Assembly (NCBI GenBank): GCA_965216135.1
Contig: CBDCFL010000014.1
Coordinates: 1 to 64,000 of the forward strand
From: CBDCFL01 sp965216135
GTDB lineage: Bacteria; Pseudomonadota; Alphaproteobacteria; Rhodobacterales; Rhodobacteraceae
Length of the DNA: 64,000 nt
Direction: 5' to 3'
Shown: positions 18,423-27,086 of the stretch, one piece after another
Layout of the letters: every line of letters starts with the position of its first letter
How positions within the stretch are numbered: position 1 is the stretch's first letter
Notes under the pieces: generated by a model
The model's database searches: none
The model's input: the letters and a program-made list of their open reading frames with translations, nothing else
What the model was told of the DNA's origin: nothing
Translations under genes and position numbers: made by a program

Positions 18423-18998
18423 GCCACGCGCGGCCGCATCACAAAGGGTGGCCGCTGCTGATGCGCACTGGGTGCGAAGCGCCCTGGTGACGACGATTTT
18501 GGCGCGCCCGTGTGCGCCTGCAAGCCCTCCACCCGGAGACAGGAATACCGGTTTTCCGGTTTTCCGGTTTTCCGGTTTTCCGGTTTTCCGGTTTTCCGGT
18601 TTTCCGGTTTTCCGGTTTTCCGGTTTTCCGGTTTTCCGGTTTTCCGGTTTTCCGGTTTTCCGGTTTTCCGGTTTTCCGGTTTTCCGGTTTTCCGGTTTTC
18701 CGGTTTTCCGAGAAATTCATATCTTGTTGAAAAGTAAAGTGTTTTAGTAGCTATTTGGACAAGATCAACTGGATTGTCAGACAGCCGAAGGCCGCGGTTT
18801 CGCGCACCGTCCCGGCGCGGCGAAGCGTATTTTTTGGAAACCAAGGCCTCAGCCGGAATGTCTGCAACGCTCGGCCATTCAGATTTCCCCCAAAGACCAG
18901 CCGTCGCCGCGCCGGAGCGATGCGCTCGGTCCGTCCATGCGGACGGGAGCGCCCTTCAGCTCTGACGGGCTTCATCGCTATCACTCAGCCAAGAGCGA
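18423..18998. other. 576-bp gene-less spacer between dppC and the S15 hydrolase
   Basis: Convergent spacer. It holds the CCGGTTTT array (18548-18710), then an AT-richer stretch with weak inverted arms ATCTTGT/ACAAGAT (about 18721 and 18760), and a CCGTCC-ATGC-GGACGG hairpin near 18931-18946. Several open frames cross it in all phases, but none has a convincing start, codon bias or family similarity. Confidence 0.6.
18548..18710. repeat. Tandem array of ~20 copies of an 8-bp unit CCGGTTTT
   Basis: 163 bp of uninterrupted, apparently perfect 8-bp repeats. Because 8 is not a multiple of three, every frame reads the same repeating octapeptide and stays open on both strands, which explains several spurious open frames here. 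There are no spacers, so it is not a CRISPR array. Copy number is likely unstable. Confidence 0.97.
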
Positions 18999-21017
18999 TC
19001 ACAGCAGGCGTCGCGGAATGACCCGTTCAAAGTTGCGGGCAAAGAGCAGTTTCTTGCCCTCATAGGCCTCGATCCGAGCGGTGAGCTGAAACGATATTTC
19101 GTCAGCCGATATTTCGGAAAACGTTTCGATTCTGACCGACCAGTCGCCGCGCCGGATGGTGCAGGTCCAGTGCGTCTGACCGGTGGCTGACAACGGATCA
19201 TCGGGGTGAATGTCCCACCATTCGCGCGCGACGGTACCGTTGATCAGCCCGTGATCAAGGTCTTCGATCTCGCCGAAATCATCATGCACCTCGAGCGTCA
19301 CGGTGCCGGTTTTCTGGTCAATCCGGGTGGCGCGTCCGTTTTCGGGTTCGCGCAGAACGTCGACATTGCGGGCAGGCGCGGCATCGGCTGGTTCAAAGGC
19401 AACTTCGCGCGGGTCTTCGGCCAGCAAAGGCAGATCCAGGCGGCCACCTGTCAGCCTCAATGCGGTCTTGCCCGGCGCAGGCCAGATCAGCGGCCAATAG
19501 GCATTGGACAATGACAGGCGCAGGCGGTGGCCGGCAGGCACGCGATAGGCGATCTGATCGAGCTGCAGGCGGATGCGCACCGGCTCGCCGACCGGAACCG
19601 GCGTCGGGGTTTCAGAGCCGTCGCGGTGTGTCAGGTTCAAAACCCCATAGGTGATCCGCGCGACTTTGCCGTCGGGGCGGATGTCGTTGAGGCGCACAGC
19701 AATCTGCGCCACTGGCGCGTCTGCGGTCAGCTCCAGCGCAACAACCGGCGCGCCGACGATGTCGAGCGGTGCATCCAGCTCCAAAGTGTCGAACGTAACC
19801 GAATGGGCATCGTCGCGACGCTGGTCGCCGGGCATATCCGGGCCCAGCCATATCGCGCAATACTCGCCGCCATTCATGCCGGTGTCGGCCGGGCTGTCGA
19901 TGACGCGACGAACCGGGCCTGCAGAATCAACGAGGCGCGCCGCATTCAGATGCAGCGTTTTTGTCGGCACCTCGCGAAAATTCTGGGCGACCCAGCGGCC
20001 GGGACGGGCCCTATACCAGGGCTTGGGTTCAACGCTGTCCATCAGATAGAGCCTGAGATCGGGGTCATCCTCGACCCCGGTATCCGCACCTTTGAGCCAG
20101 CGGTCCCACCAGCGCAGGGCTTCCTGCAAAAACCCTATGCGGGGTTCGGGCGCGGCGAAATGCGGATATTTGTGGATCCACGGGCCGATGATGCCTTTGG
20201 CGGGCGCATCAAGGTTTTCAACCAATTGCTGCACTGCGTTCTTGTAGGCGTCGCCCCAGCCGCCGACGGCTAGCGTGGCGGCCTTGATCGATTTGTAATT
20301 TTCGCAGACGCTGGCGTGCTGCCAATAGGCATCGCGATGCGGGTGTTCGAGCCAGACCTCGGCCAGATGCGGCTCGGCCTGCAGGCGTTCCAGCCACATC
20401 TCGCGCCACGCATCACCAACAAGGGCGGGATCGGGCGGGCGCGAGGAATAGGACAGCATCGTGCCTGCCCAGCCGAGATTTTCGCCCAACAGGCAACCGC
20501 CCTTGTAGTGAATGTCATCGCCAAACCGGTCAACGGTGGAGCACAATGTAATGATCGCTTTGAGCGGTTCGGGGGCAAGGGCCGCGACCTGCAGCGCGTT
20601 GAAGCCACCCCAGCTGATGCCCATCATGCCGAGATTGCCGTCGCACCAGGGCTGGCCGGCGATCTGGTCGATCACCTCGAGTGCGTCGGCCAGCTCCAGC
20701 GCGGTATATTCGTCGACCATCACACCCTGACTGTCGCCATTGCCGCGCATATCCACGCGGCAACAGGCATAGCCGTGCGAAGCGAACCAGGGATGGGTCA
20801 GCGCGTCGCGCGCCGCTGTGCCGTCGCGTTTGCGGTAAGGTAGATATTCCAGGATCGCCGGGACCGGCTGGTCTTCGGCCGCCTCGGGCAGCCAGACCCG
20901 GGCCGAGAGCCGGGTGCCGTCAGACAGCGTCAGCCCCAGATCCTCGATCTCGCGAAACTTGTGCGGACCCATCCCCATCCCACATGCCCCCGTTGTCATT
21001 GTCGCCGAGTAAGGCAT
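18999..21017 (-). CDS. CocE/NonD-family (S15) alpha/beta hydrolase
   Basis: 672 residues. The N-terminal alpha/beta-hydrolase domain has the nucleophile elbow GISWGG (Ser135), and the Asp/His partners are probably within DAPAKGIIGPWIHKYPHF. A C-terminal jelly-roll domain follows (PEPKPWYRARPGRWV, RIRLQLDQIAYRVPAGHRLRLSLSNAYWP). Members are X-Pro dipeptidyl peptidases, cocaine esterase or acyl-amide hydrolases. No signal peptide is visible, so it is cytosolic. Start choice among Met1, Met7 and Met14/16 is uncertain. Its place beside a peptide importer and a dipeptidase-like gene suggests peptide or amide breakdown. Confidence 0.87.
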   Translation of the reverse strand: MPYSATMTTGACGMGMGPHKFREIEDLGLTLSDGTRLSARVWLPEAAEDQPVPAILEYLPYRKRDGTAARDALTHPWFASHGYACCRVDMRGNGDSQGVMVDEYTALELADALEVIDQIAGQPWCDGNLGMMGISWGGFNALQVAALAPEPLKAIITLCSTVDRFGDDIHYKGGCLLGENLGWAGTMLSYSSRPPDPALVGDAWREMWLERLQAEPHLAEVWLEHPHRDAYWQHASVCENYKSIKAATLAVGGWGDAYKNAVQQLVENLDAPAKGIIGPWIHKYPHFAAPEPRIGFLQEALRWWDRWLKGADTGVEDDPDLRLYLMDSVEPKPWYRARPGRWVAQNFREVPTKTLHLNAARLVDSAGPVRRVIDSPADTGMNGGEYCAIWLGPDMPGDQRRDDAHSVTFDTLELDAPLDIVGAPVVALELTADAPVAQIAVRLNDIRPDGKVARITYGVLNLTHRDGSETPTPVPVGEPVRIRLQLDQIAYRVPAGHRLRLSLSNAYWPLIWPAPGKTALRLTGGRLDLPLLAEDPREVAFEPADAAPARNVDVLREPENGRATRIDQKTGTVTLEVHDDFGEIEDLDHGLINGTVAREWWDIHPDDPLSATGQTHWTCTIRRGDWSVRIETFSEISADEISFQLTARIEAYEGKKLLFARNFERVIPRRLL

Positions 21018-21256
21018 TCAACCGCTTGCAACGCAACGATCATCGCGCCGGCGCGCGATGTGCGGCACGCGGCGGTGTCGCAGGCACAACAGATCGTCAC
21101 ACAAAGGGCGACAGGAAATGGGATAATAGAAAGTGTTTGGGGGTGGCGGTGTGATCGAAAGGCGCTTTGTCTTGAGCGCCTGATCAGATCATCGTGCAGG
21201 GTCTGCGTCGTGGCGGGTCGGTCCCGCCATCACGCGTAACATAGCGGGATTGTAGA
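21018..21256. other. Spacer downstream of the small peptide gene
   Basis: 239 bp without a supported gene. It contains two hairpins: AGGCGCT/AGCGCCT near 21160-21182 and TGGCGGG/CCCGCCA near 21210-21230. Either could serve as a terminator for the peptide transcript on the minus strand. Confidence 0.45.
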
Positions 21257-21403
21257 TCAGGCTTCTTCTTCACCGGTATCGACAAGGCAGCCGCCGGGGC
21301 CGGCGATGGCGTTGGGCAGCATCATGATCATCGCTTCGCGGATGGCTATGCAGGCCATGGCTGCGAGGGCGAACTGGTCGAATGAGAGAGTAGTGAATTC
21401 CAT
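21257..21403 (-). CDS. Small 48-residue peptide with hydrophobic centre and GPGGC tail
   Basis: The ATG at 21403 follows a strong GGAG ribosome site six bases upstream, which selects this start over the longer open frame beginning at 21577. The product has an N-terminal MEFTTLSFDQFALAAM, a hydrophobic Met/Ala-rich middle (IREAMIMMLPNAIA) and a polar tail GPGGCLVDTGEEEA with one Cys. It could be a single-pass membrane microprotein or a leader/core precursor peptide. I recognise no family. It is divergent from the dipeptidase-like operon, with ~266 bp between. A GC hairpin (GGCGGG...CCCGCC, about 21210-21230) downstream on its strand may terminate it. Confidence 0.55.
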   Translation of the reverse strand: MEFTTLSFDQFALAAMACIAIREAMIMMLPNAIAGPGGCLVDTGEEEA

Positions 21404-21669
21404 GTCTTTTCTCCGTCTCGTTTGTTGATGAATTTTTCGTTCCCGATCGCGGCGGAAAAAAGGCAGTTTCAGATTGATTTCTTTGTGAGTCAGTGAATGT
21501 GCCATGAACGCTGGGCTATTTAGATCGGAATGCACCCCGGCGAACGGCTTTGTTTCGGCTGTGAGATCAATCGCCAATTTGTTGACATAATCGCCCCCTG
21601 TCTAGCGAGAGCGAAGATTGCCCCGAAATTGCAATTGCGCAGGTTCGAGTCTTTCGGCAGGGTTTGCCC

Positions 21670-22662
21670 ATGACCAAAGTGCCTGCCCACCCCGTTATCG
21701 ACTGCCTGCAATATGCCAATTGGTCGGAAAAGATTTTCCGGCAGATGCGCGAGGGCGGTGTTGACGCGGTTCATGTCACGATTGTCTATCATGAGAGCTT
21801 TCGTGAGATGGTATTGCAACTGGAGCGTTGGAACCGCTGGTTCGAGCAGTTCGGTGATCTGATCATGCGCGGCACCACGGCGGCAGATGTCGCCCTGGCC
21901 CGCGAGAGCGGCCGCACGGCGATCTTTTTCGGCTTTCAGAACCCCAGCCCGATCGAGGACGATATCGGGCTGATCGAGATTGTTCATCAGCTGGGCGTGC
22001 GGTTCATGCAGCTGACCTATAACAACCAGTCGCTGTTGGCGACGGGCTGTTATGAGGCCGATGACACCGGGTTGACGCGGTTCGGGGTGCAGGCGGTGGC
22101 CGAGATGAACCGCGTCGGGCTGGTGGTGGATATGTCGCATTCCGCCGACCGCTCGACGTTGGAGGCAATTGATGCCTCGGCCCGGCCCATCGCCATTACC
22201 CATGCCAATCCGGACTGGTGGCATACGGCGTTGCGCAACAAATCCGACGAGGTCTTGTCCGCCTTGACCGGCGCGGGCGGGATGTTGGGGTTTTCGCTCT
22301 ATCCCCACCATCTGAAAGGCGGGCCGGACTGCACATTGGCAAGCTTCTGCGAGATGATTGCCGAGGCGGCCAGCCGCTATGGGGCAGAGCATCTGGGCAT
22401 CGGCACCGATCTTTGCCAGGACCAGCCTGACAGCGTGGTAGAATGGATGCGGGTCGGGCGCTGGTCCAAGGACATCGATTATGGCGAGGGGTCTGCCGAC
22501 AATCCGGGCTTTCCGCCGATGCCGGGCTGGTTCCGCGACAATCGCGACTTCAGCAACATCCGGGCGGGGCTGGAAGCCGTCGGGCTGTCGGCGGAAGAGA
22601 GCGCCGGGATCATGGGGGGCAACTGGCTGCGGTTCTTTGATACTTCTTTCGGGCCAGCATGA
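21670..22662 (+). CDS. Membrane dipeptidase (M19, renal dipeptidase)-like protein with altered metal site
   Basis: 330 residues of the M19 TIM-barrel family (MQLTYNNQSLLATGCYE, GLTRFGVQAVAEMNRVGLVVDMSHS, AITHANPDWWH). Known M19 dipeptidases bind two zinc ions with an N-terminal HxD, a bridging Glu and two later His. Here the later His (VDMSHS, AITHAN) are kept, but the N-terminal site reads VIDCLQYANW and the EGG position reads FGFQNPSP, so HxD and Glu are not visible. Activity may differ from dipeptide cleavage. The ATG at 21670 is preferred to a TTG at 21664. First gene of a three-gene operon with ATGA overlaps. Confidence 0.83.
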   Translation: MTKVPAHPVIDCLQYANWSEKIFRQMREGGVDAVHVTIVYHESFREMVLQLERWNRWFEQFGDLIMRGTTAADVALARESGRTAIFFGFQNPSPIEDDIGLIEIVHQLGVRFMQLTYNNQSLLATGCYEADDTGLTRFGVQAVAEMNRVGLVVDMSHSADRSTLEAIDASARPIAITHANPDWWHTALRNKSDEVLSALTGAGGMLGFSLYPHHLKGGPDCTLASFCEMIAEAASRYGAEHLGIGTDLCQDQPDSVVEWMRVGRWSKDIDYGEGSADNPGFPPMPGWFRDNRDFSNIRAGLEAVGLSAEESAGIMGGNWLRFFDTSFGPA

Positions 22663-23350
22663 GCGGGCCAACCATCGCCCCTGAAGTGGCCAGCCTGCGT
22701 CCAGCCTCGCAGATCATGAGATTGTCGGTGATGGGCGCGTCGTTTCCCACCCGGTTGTCGTTTCTACGCCGCCTGATCCGGGCCTTGCGCGATGAAGACG
22801 CCAAGGTCGTGCGGCCCGTCTGGAATATCGACGCCAAGGGGTTTGGCCACGCGGTCTATTCGGTTGGCATCGGCGGGTTCACCTATTCACTGGTCGCCTT
22901 TACCCGCGATCTTCCGGCAGATGACCGCACCGACCGGGTGATCGCCACCGCGTGGGATGCGGCGTTTGTTCTCTATGATGGCGTGCCGGATGCGCGCGAG
23001 ATCGCCCGCCTGGGCGCCAACGCCCCCCTGCAAGAGGTCGGCCGGTTCACCGAACGCGATCTGGTGTTAAGCCGGGCCAACAAATCGGTGCGGCTTTTCG
23101 CTGAGGTGATTGCGGCGCTGAAGGCCGGTGCGCAGCCCGATCCGGCCCGTATTGCCGAGATCGGCTATCTGATGCGCACGACGGCGGTTTACGGCAACGG
23201 CAAGTTCGGCTCGGCGGATCGCTCGATCATAGCCGACCGGCCGTTGTTGGATGGCCCGTTTGCCGCCGAAATGCTGACCGTCTGGCTGATCCGGGGGTTC
23301 ACCCACGATCTGATCGAACATATCGGCGGGGGCACCTTATACCAACGGCC

Positions 23351-24210
23351 CTAGTCGTTGACCGTTTTGGCCCATTGTCTGGTAGTGATTGACGTGATTG
23401 CGGTTTTGTCGTTTGCAAAGAAGTTCCATGCTTCGCAACACCTGTCGACGATCTGCTCATAATTGTCGAAGACGGATATGGCGAGCTTGTTGGCACGCAG
23501 ATAAGCCCACACATTTTCCATCGGGTTGAGTTCAGGGGAATAGGGCGGGAGTTTGAGCAGGGTGATGTTGTCGGGTACCTCCAGCTCTGCCGAACCGTGC
23601 CAGCCAGCGCCATCCAGAATGAGAAGGGCATGTGCGCCCGATGCGACGGTTTTAGCGATCTCGGCGAGATGCGCGCTCATGGCCTGTGTGTCGGCATGTG
23701 GCATGATCAGAGCGGCCGCTTCAGCCCGTTCCGGGCAGACGGCGCCGAAAATGTAGCTCCAGATATAGCGGGTGTCGCGCGGGGCACGGGGGCGTGTTCC
23801 ACGCTCGGCCCAGATACGGGTGAGCGTGCCCTGCTGGCCAACCCGCGCTTCATCCTGAAACCATATCTCCAGGGGCTTGCTGCGGGCTGTTTCCGGCAAG
23901 GCTGCTTCTACCTCTGCGGCGAAGTTTTTTTAAAAGCCTCCTGTGCATCCGGGTCGGATTTCGGATGCTGCGGGCGCGCCGACAGACGCCGAAAGCCCAG
24001 GCTTGCCAATTGTTTGCCAACAGTTCGCTCATGCATGGTGACGCCGAAGCGCTCTTCGATCTTGCGTTTCAGATCAATGCGCCGCCAGCGCACAACCCCA
24101 TCGGTTTCGGGGTCGGGACCCGCCCGAACCATTTCCGCCAACTCCTCCTTCTGTGCCGCGCTCAGCAGACAGGGTGGATCCGGCGGGCGACGGTTGAACA
24201 GGCCCGACAC
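23351..24210 (-). pseudogene. IS630-family transposase, truncated and frame-split
   Basis: Two pieces on the minus strand: 24210-23908 (RRIDLKRKIEERFGVTMHERTVGKQL, ending in FKKTSPQR) and 23899-23351 with the DDE core FQDEARVG, LDGAGWHG and ELNPMENVW. The pieces meet at a run of seven A residues; an eighth A would fuse them. The first ~70 residues with the helix-turn-helix found in intact relatives are missing. The catalytic residues remain, but the DNA-binding part does not. Confidence 0.85.
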
Positions 24211-24289
24211 GCCCTCCGCATTGTAACTGTGCCGCGCTCAGCAGACAGGGTGGATCCGGCGGGCGACGGTTGAACAGGCCCGACACGCC
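24151..24289. repeat. 63-bp direct repeat inside IS630 copy a
   Basis: Bases 24151-24213 recur at 24227-24289 with a 13-bp spacer. The repeat contains the coding bases for the first residues of the truncated transposase (MSGLFNRRPPDPP...), so both copies start the same short peptide. It marks the junction where the transposase 5' end was lost. Confidence 0.9.
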
Positions 24290-24335
24290 GCTCGTGGGAA
24301 TCCCCTTGAGTCAAATCTGGGGGCCGTTGGTATTA

Positions 24336-25463
24336 TACCAACGGCATCAATTTCTGACTCTGTGGGGATTCCCAAATCGGTTTTGATCTGATTCAAGGTT
24401 GGCAAAGGAGGATCGCCATGCCAGCCAGTGTTCCGCTTCGTCGCGACTTTGATGCCCGCCACCTTCGTAAACTCGCCAGCCGTTGCAAGGATGCCCGGCA
24501 GAGCCGCCGTCTGTTGTCTCTTGCGGCGGTCTACGATGGCATGCGCCGTGGAGAGGCCGCAAGGATCGGTGGGATGGATCGCCAAACCCTGCGGGACTGG
24601 GTTCACCGGTTCAACGAAGAGGGACCGGATGGCCTCACCAACCGCAAGGGCGCGGGCCGGACGCGCTACCTGAGCGATGTCCAGATGAAAGAACTTGGCG
24701 AGATTGTCGAGACCGGCCCCGACCCGGCGGTGGACGGGGTTGTCCGCTGGCGGCGGATCGACCTGAAGCGGGTGATCGAGGCGCGCTTTGGCGTCATCTA
24801 TTCCGAGCGCGGGATATCCAGACTGCTTGGCGAACTGGGCTTTGCCCATATCAGCGCCCGCCCGCAGCATCCCAGGCAGGATAAGCGGATCATCGAGGCG
24901 TTTAAAAAAAACTTCGCCGACACGCTCCAGGTGCATATAGCTGACCTGCCAGCGGGAACGCCGGTGGAGATCTGGTTCCAGGACGAAGCACGCCTTGGCC
25001 AGAAGAATGGCCTGACGCGCCTGTGGGCGAGAAAGGGCACGCGCCCCCGCCAGCCGGCCGATCAGCGCTATCACAACGCCTATCTGTTCGGCGCCATCTG
25101 TCCGGCTCACGGCAAGGGGGCGGCGCTCATGCTGCCTTGGGCGGACGCGCAAGCCATGCAGATGCATCTCGACGAGATCAGCCGCCACGTCGCCCGAAAG
25201 GCCCATGCGGTTGTGCTGATGGATCGGGCCGGATGGCACACCACCGGCAAACTCAAAGTCCCGAAGAACCTCACCATCATCCTTGAGTCAAATCTGGGTA
25301 CTTGCGCGCCAATTGGCTCTCCAACCGCGTGTTCGAAGACTACAATGCCATCGTCGATGCTGGATGCGAAGCTTGGAACAAGCTCATCGCACAGCCCGAA
25401 ACCATCACATCAATCGGAATGCGAAAATGGGCCCATATCGGTCAATGTTAAATGCCGCTGGTA
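24336..25463 (+). mobile_element. IS630-family element (copy b), internally deleted
   Basis: 1128 bp with ends TACCAACGGCATC and GCCGCTGGTA, next to TTA on both sides. It abuts copy a with only TTA between them. It is nearly identical to copy d (58585-59745) but lacks a short segment near 25281-25300, where foreign-looking bases (TGAGTCAAATCTGGG) replace the transposase region around the catalytic Glu. The same bases also occur at 24306-24322, just inside copy a. Confidence 0.9.
24418..25451 (+). pseudogene. IS630-family transposase lacking the catalytic Glu
   Basis: Residues 1-285 match the intact homologue in copy d: N-terminal helix-turn-helix (AARIGGMDRQTLRDWVHRF), linker, then FQDEARLG and LMDRAGWH. 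A run of eight A near 24903-24911 keeps both halves fused (FKKNFAD). After LTIIL the sequence diverges (ESNLGTCAPIG...), since the bases coding PSRAPELNPVENIWQ are lost and the frame is shifted. The catalytic Glu is therefore absent and the product should be inactive. Confidence 0.87.
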
Positions 25464-26445
25464 TTAGAGCGCCGGCTCAAGCGGCATCTGGGCATTGGCA
25501 ATGCTACGGGGCTGGGCATGGCACCGTTTCTGGTGAGCCACCCGATCCTGATGCACAAATGGGTGCTGGCGCGCGAAACTGCGCTGGCGCGCTGTCTTGA
25601 GGTTGCGGCTGTGTCTGCGGCCACGGCCGCGCGCATTGGCGAGATTGGCGAACGCGCCGCGCGCCACCTTGGCCGTGGCACGTACCCGATGCGGCCTATA
25701 CAAAGCGTATCGCCGCCCTGTCGGGTGAATGGGCCGCGTTCCGGCGTTACATCGAGCCTGTCGGCGAGATTGCACAGCCTTATCTGCATATGCTGCGGTT
25801 TGCCGCCTCTGACGCTGGTATTGCCGCCGAGTTGCAGGAGCTGATCGCAGCACTGATCCTTGAGGCCAACCCCGAGATTGTCGATCCGCTGGCCGAAACG
25901 ATGGCCGCGCACTCGCATCAGCGCCTGGACGGGGCCATGTCTTGCGGGGCGCTGCGGGCGGGCATTGAAACCCGACTTGGCTGGGCACTGAGCCCGGATT
26001 TTGGCCGCCAGCAAGAGACCTGGCAATTCTGGTATGTCTCAGAAGAAAAACTCGAGCTGCGCCTGGGCCTGCGCCACGCCGAACCCGGCGCGGAATTGGA
26101 AAGCCCGCTCGATATCGCGCGGCGCATCCAGGCTTTGTATGTCGCGCTTGACGGAGCAGAAGCCAGCGTCGCGGAATTTCTGATGGACCACCCCGAGCAC
26201 CGGTTTGCGGCACGCCGCGCGCAAACCGCTCTGCTCTATCCTTACGCCGAGATCCACGACAATCTGATCGGCGAGCGTTGCCTGCCCATCGATATGCTGC
26301 GCTTCAAGCTGGCGATGTTCGGGGCGTCCAAGTTCGACCCCAAATCCGACCGCTGGACACGCATCACGCTGGCCCAGGGCGCGCCTTTGTTCGATGAACT
26401 GACCAGATCTGACGCTGACGATTGGTGGCTGCCGGTGTTTGTGAC

Positions 26446-26934
26446 ATGAGCATCCGATCGCAAGCCGAAATTGCCGTGATGGTTCTGAAAGCCGCGCGCG
26501 GGGCCAAAGTGACATTGGCATATGCTGAGGACATCGCTGCCGCGGCGCGCTGGCTGGGCGGCGATCTGGCGCCGGTGCTGGAGGCGCTGCAATCGGGCGG
26601 GCCGATCATCGGCGCACCGGCGACCATCGACCAGGCGCTGGCCGCACCGGGCCGCGAATATGCGTTTGCCTGCGCGGAGGGCACCGAGCTGCTGGGCGCG
26701 CTATTGGCCGAGGCGGGCTTGCGCAACGAGATGCGCCTGACCTGGCGCACAAGTGACGGCGTCGTGCACATAACCGCCAGCGACGGTGCACCGGAGCCGC
26801 CACCGGAGGGGCGCGCAGATGTGGATGGTGCGCTCTGGCGTGGCCTGTCCGATCTGGCCGCGCGCACTTACATTGCGGCCTCGACGCAATCGCGCAGCGC
26901 TGGTGCGGGCGCCAATCTCGACGACAATGATTGA
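26446..26934 (+). CDS. DUF3726 domain protein
   Basis: 162 residues. Its N terminus (SQAEIAVMVLKAARGAKVTLAYAEDIAAAARWL) fits the DUF3726 family, for which I know no established function. No signal peptide or membrane helix is visible. It starts inside the stop of the preceding unknown gene (ATGA), so it should be translated with it. Since that gene is split by two IS elements, expression of this one may be lost or driven from IS sequence. The open frame appears intact. It is convergent with truA, with a G/C-rich hairpin between. Confidence 0.75.
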   Translation: MSIRSQAEIAVMVLKAARGAKVTLAYAEDIAAAARWLGGDLAPVLEALQSGGPIIGAPATIDQALAAPGREYAFACAEGTELLGALLAEAGLRNEMRLTWRTSDGVVHITASDGAPEPPPEGRADVDGALWRGLSDLAARTYIAASTQSRSAGAGANLDDND

Positions 26935-26990
26935 GTGTGATTTGGTGTGCGCCTAAGCGATTGTGGATTTCGAATTGGCTGACACCAATC

Positions 26991-27047
26991 CGACCGGGCG
27001 GGGGGCCAGCCCCCCGCACCCCCCGGAGTATTTTCACCAGGAAAAAA
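26991..27047. terminator. G/C-rich hairpin with GAGTATTTT motif
   Basis: GGGGGGCCAGCCCCCC forms a strong stem (about 27000-27016), followed by CACCCCCCGGAGTATTTT and an A run (27026-27047). It lies between the convergent DUF3726 and truA genes and could terminate the plus-strand transcript. A related unit follows ileS at 33885-33928, and a 22-bp part occurs inside ileS at 31629-31650. Confidence 0.65.
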
Positions 27048-27086
27048 GTAGAGGGTGAGAGCGCCCAAAGCGCTGCGCCGCCAATG

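Larger units (their letters stand above)
23340..24332 (-). mobile_element. IS630-family element (copy a), 5'-deleted
   Basis: 993 bp with ends TACCAACGGCC and its inverted copy GGCCGTTGGTA, flanked by TTA (23337-23339, 24333-24335). It is a different lineage from copies b and d (ends differ beyond TACCAACGG). The transposase lacks its N-terminal part, which is replaced by a direct repeat, so the element is not autonomous. Confidence 0.88.
22659..26449 (+). pseudogene. Unknown ~555-residue protein of the dipeptidase-like/DUF3726 operon, disrupted
   Basis: The first 227 residues (22659-23339) and the last ~330 (25464-26449) belong together. Removing two adjacent IS630 elements and one TTA on each side rejoins GGGTL with ERRLKRHLGIGNATGLGM in frame. 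A second lesion is a one-base shift near 25670-25677, where the frame passes from RHLG to WHVPDAAYTKRIAAL. I recognise no catalytic motif. The protein has no signal peptide or clear membrane segment, and it contains conserved-looking runs such as VVRPVWNIDAKGFGHAVYS and WQFWYVSEEKLELRLGLRH. ATGA overlaps at both ends tie it to the dipeptidase-like and DUF3726 genes, so it probably acted with them. Confidence 0.85.

Noticed and set aside
18548..18710. CRISPR array
   Set aside because: Head-to-tail 8-bp repeats without spacers and without cas genes nearby.
18368..18844. Long open frames with FSGFPVFR- or ENRKTGKP-type repeats on both strands
   Set aside because: They are produced by the 8-bp tandem repeat, which is open in all frames; there is no start site or conserved flank.
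18755..19021. 88-residue open frame after the tandem repeat
   Set aside because: No ribosome site or family similarity; a comparable open frame exists on the opposite strand, as expected in GC-rich DNA.
21603..21660. tRNA-like GGTTCGAGTC sequence upstream of the dipeptidase-like gene
   Set aside because: Only the T-loop-like bases are present; no acceptor, D or anticodon arms can be formed.
22659..26934. A complete antiphage defence or toxin-antitoxin system in the dipeptidase-like operon
   Set aside because: No nuclease, helicase, sensor or toxin motif is visible in any of the three proteins, so such a role cannot be supported.
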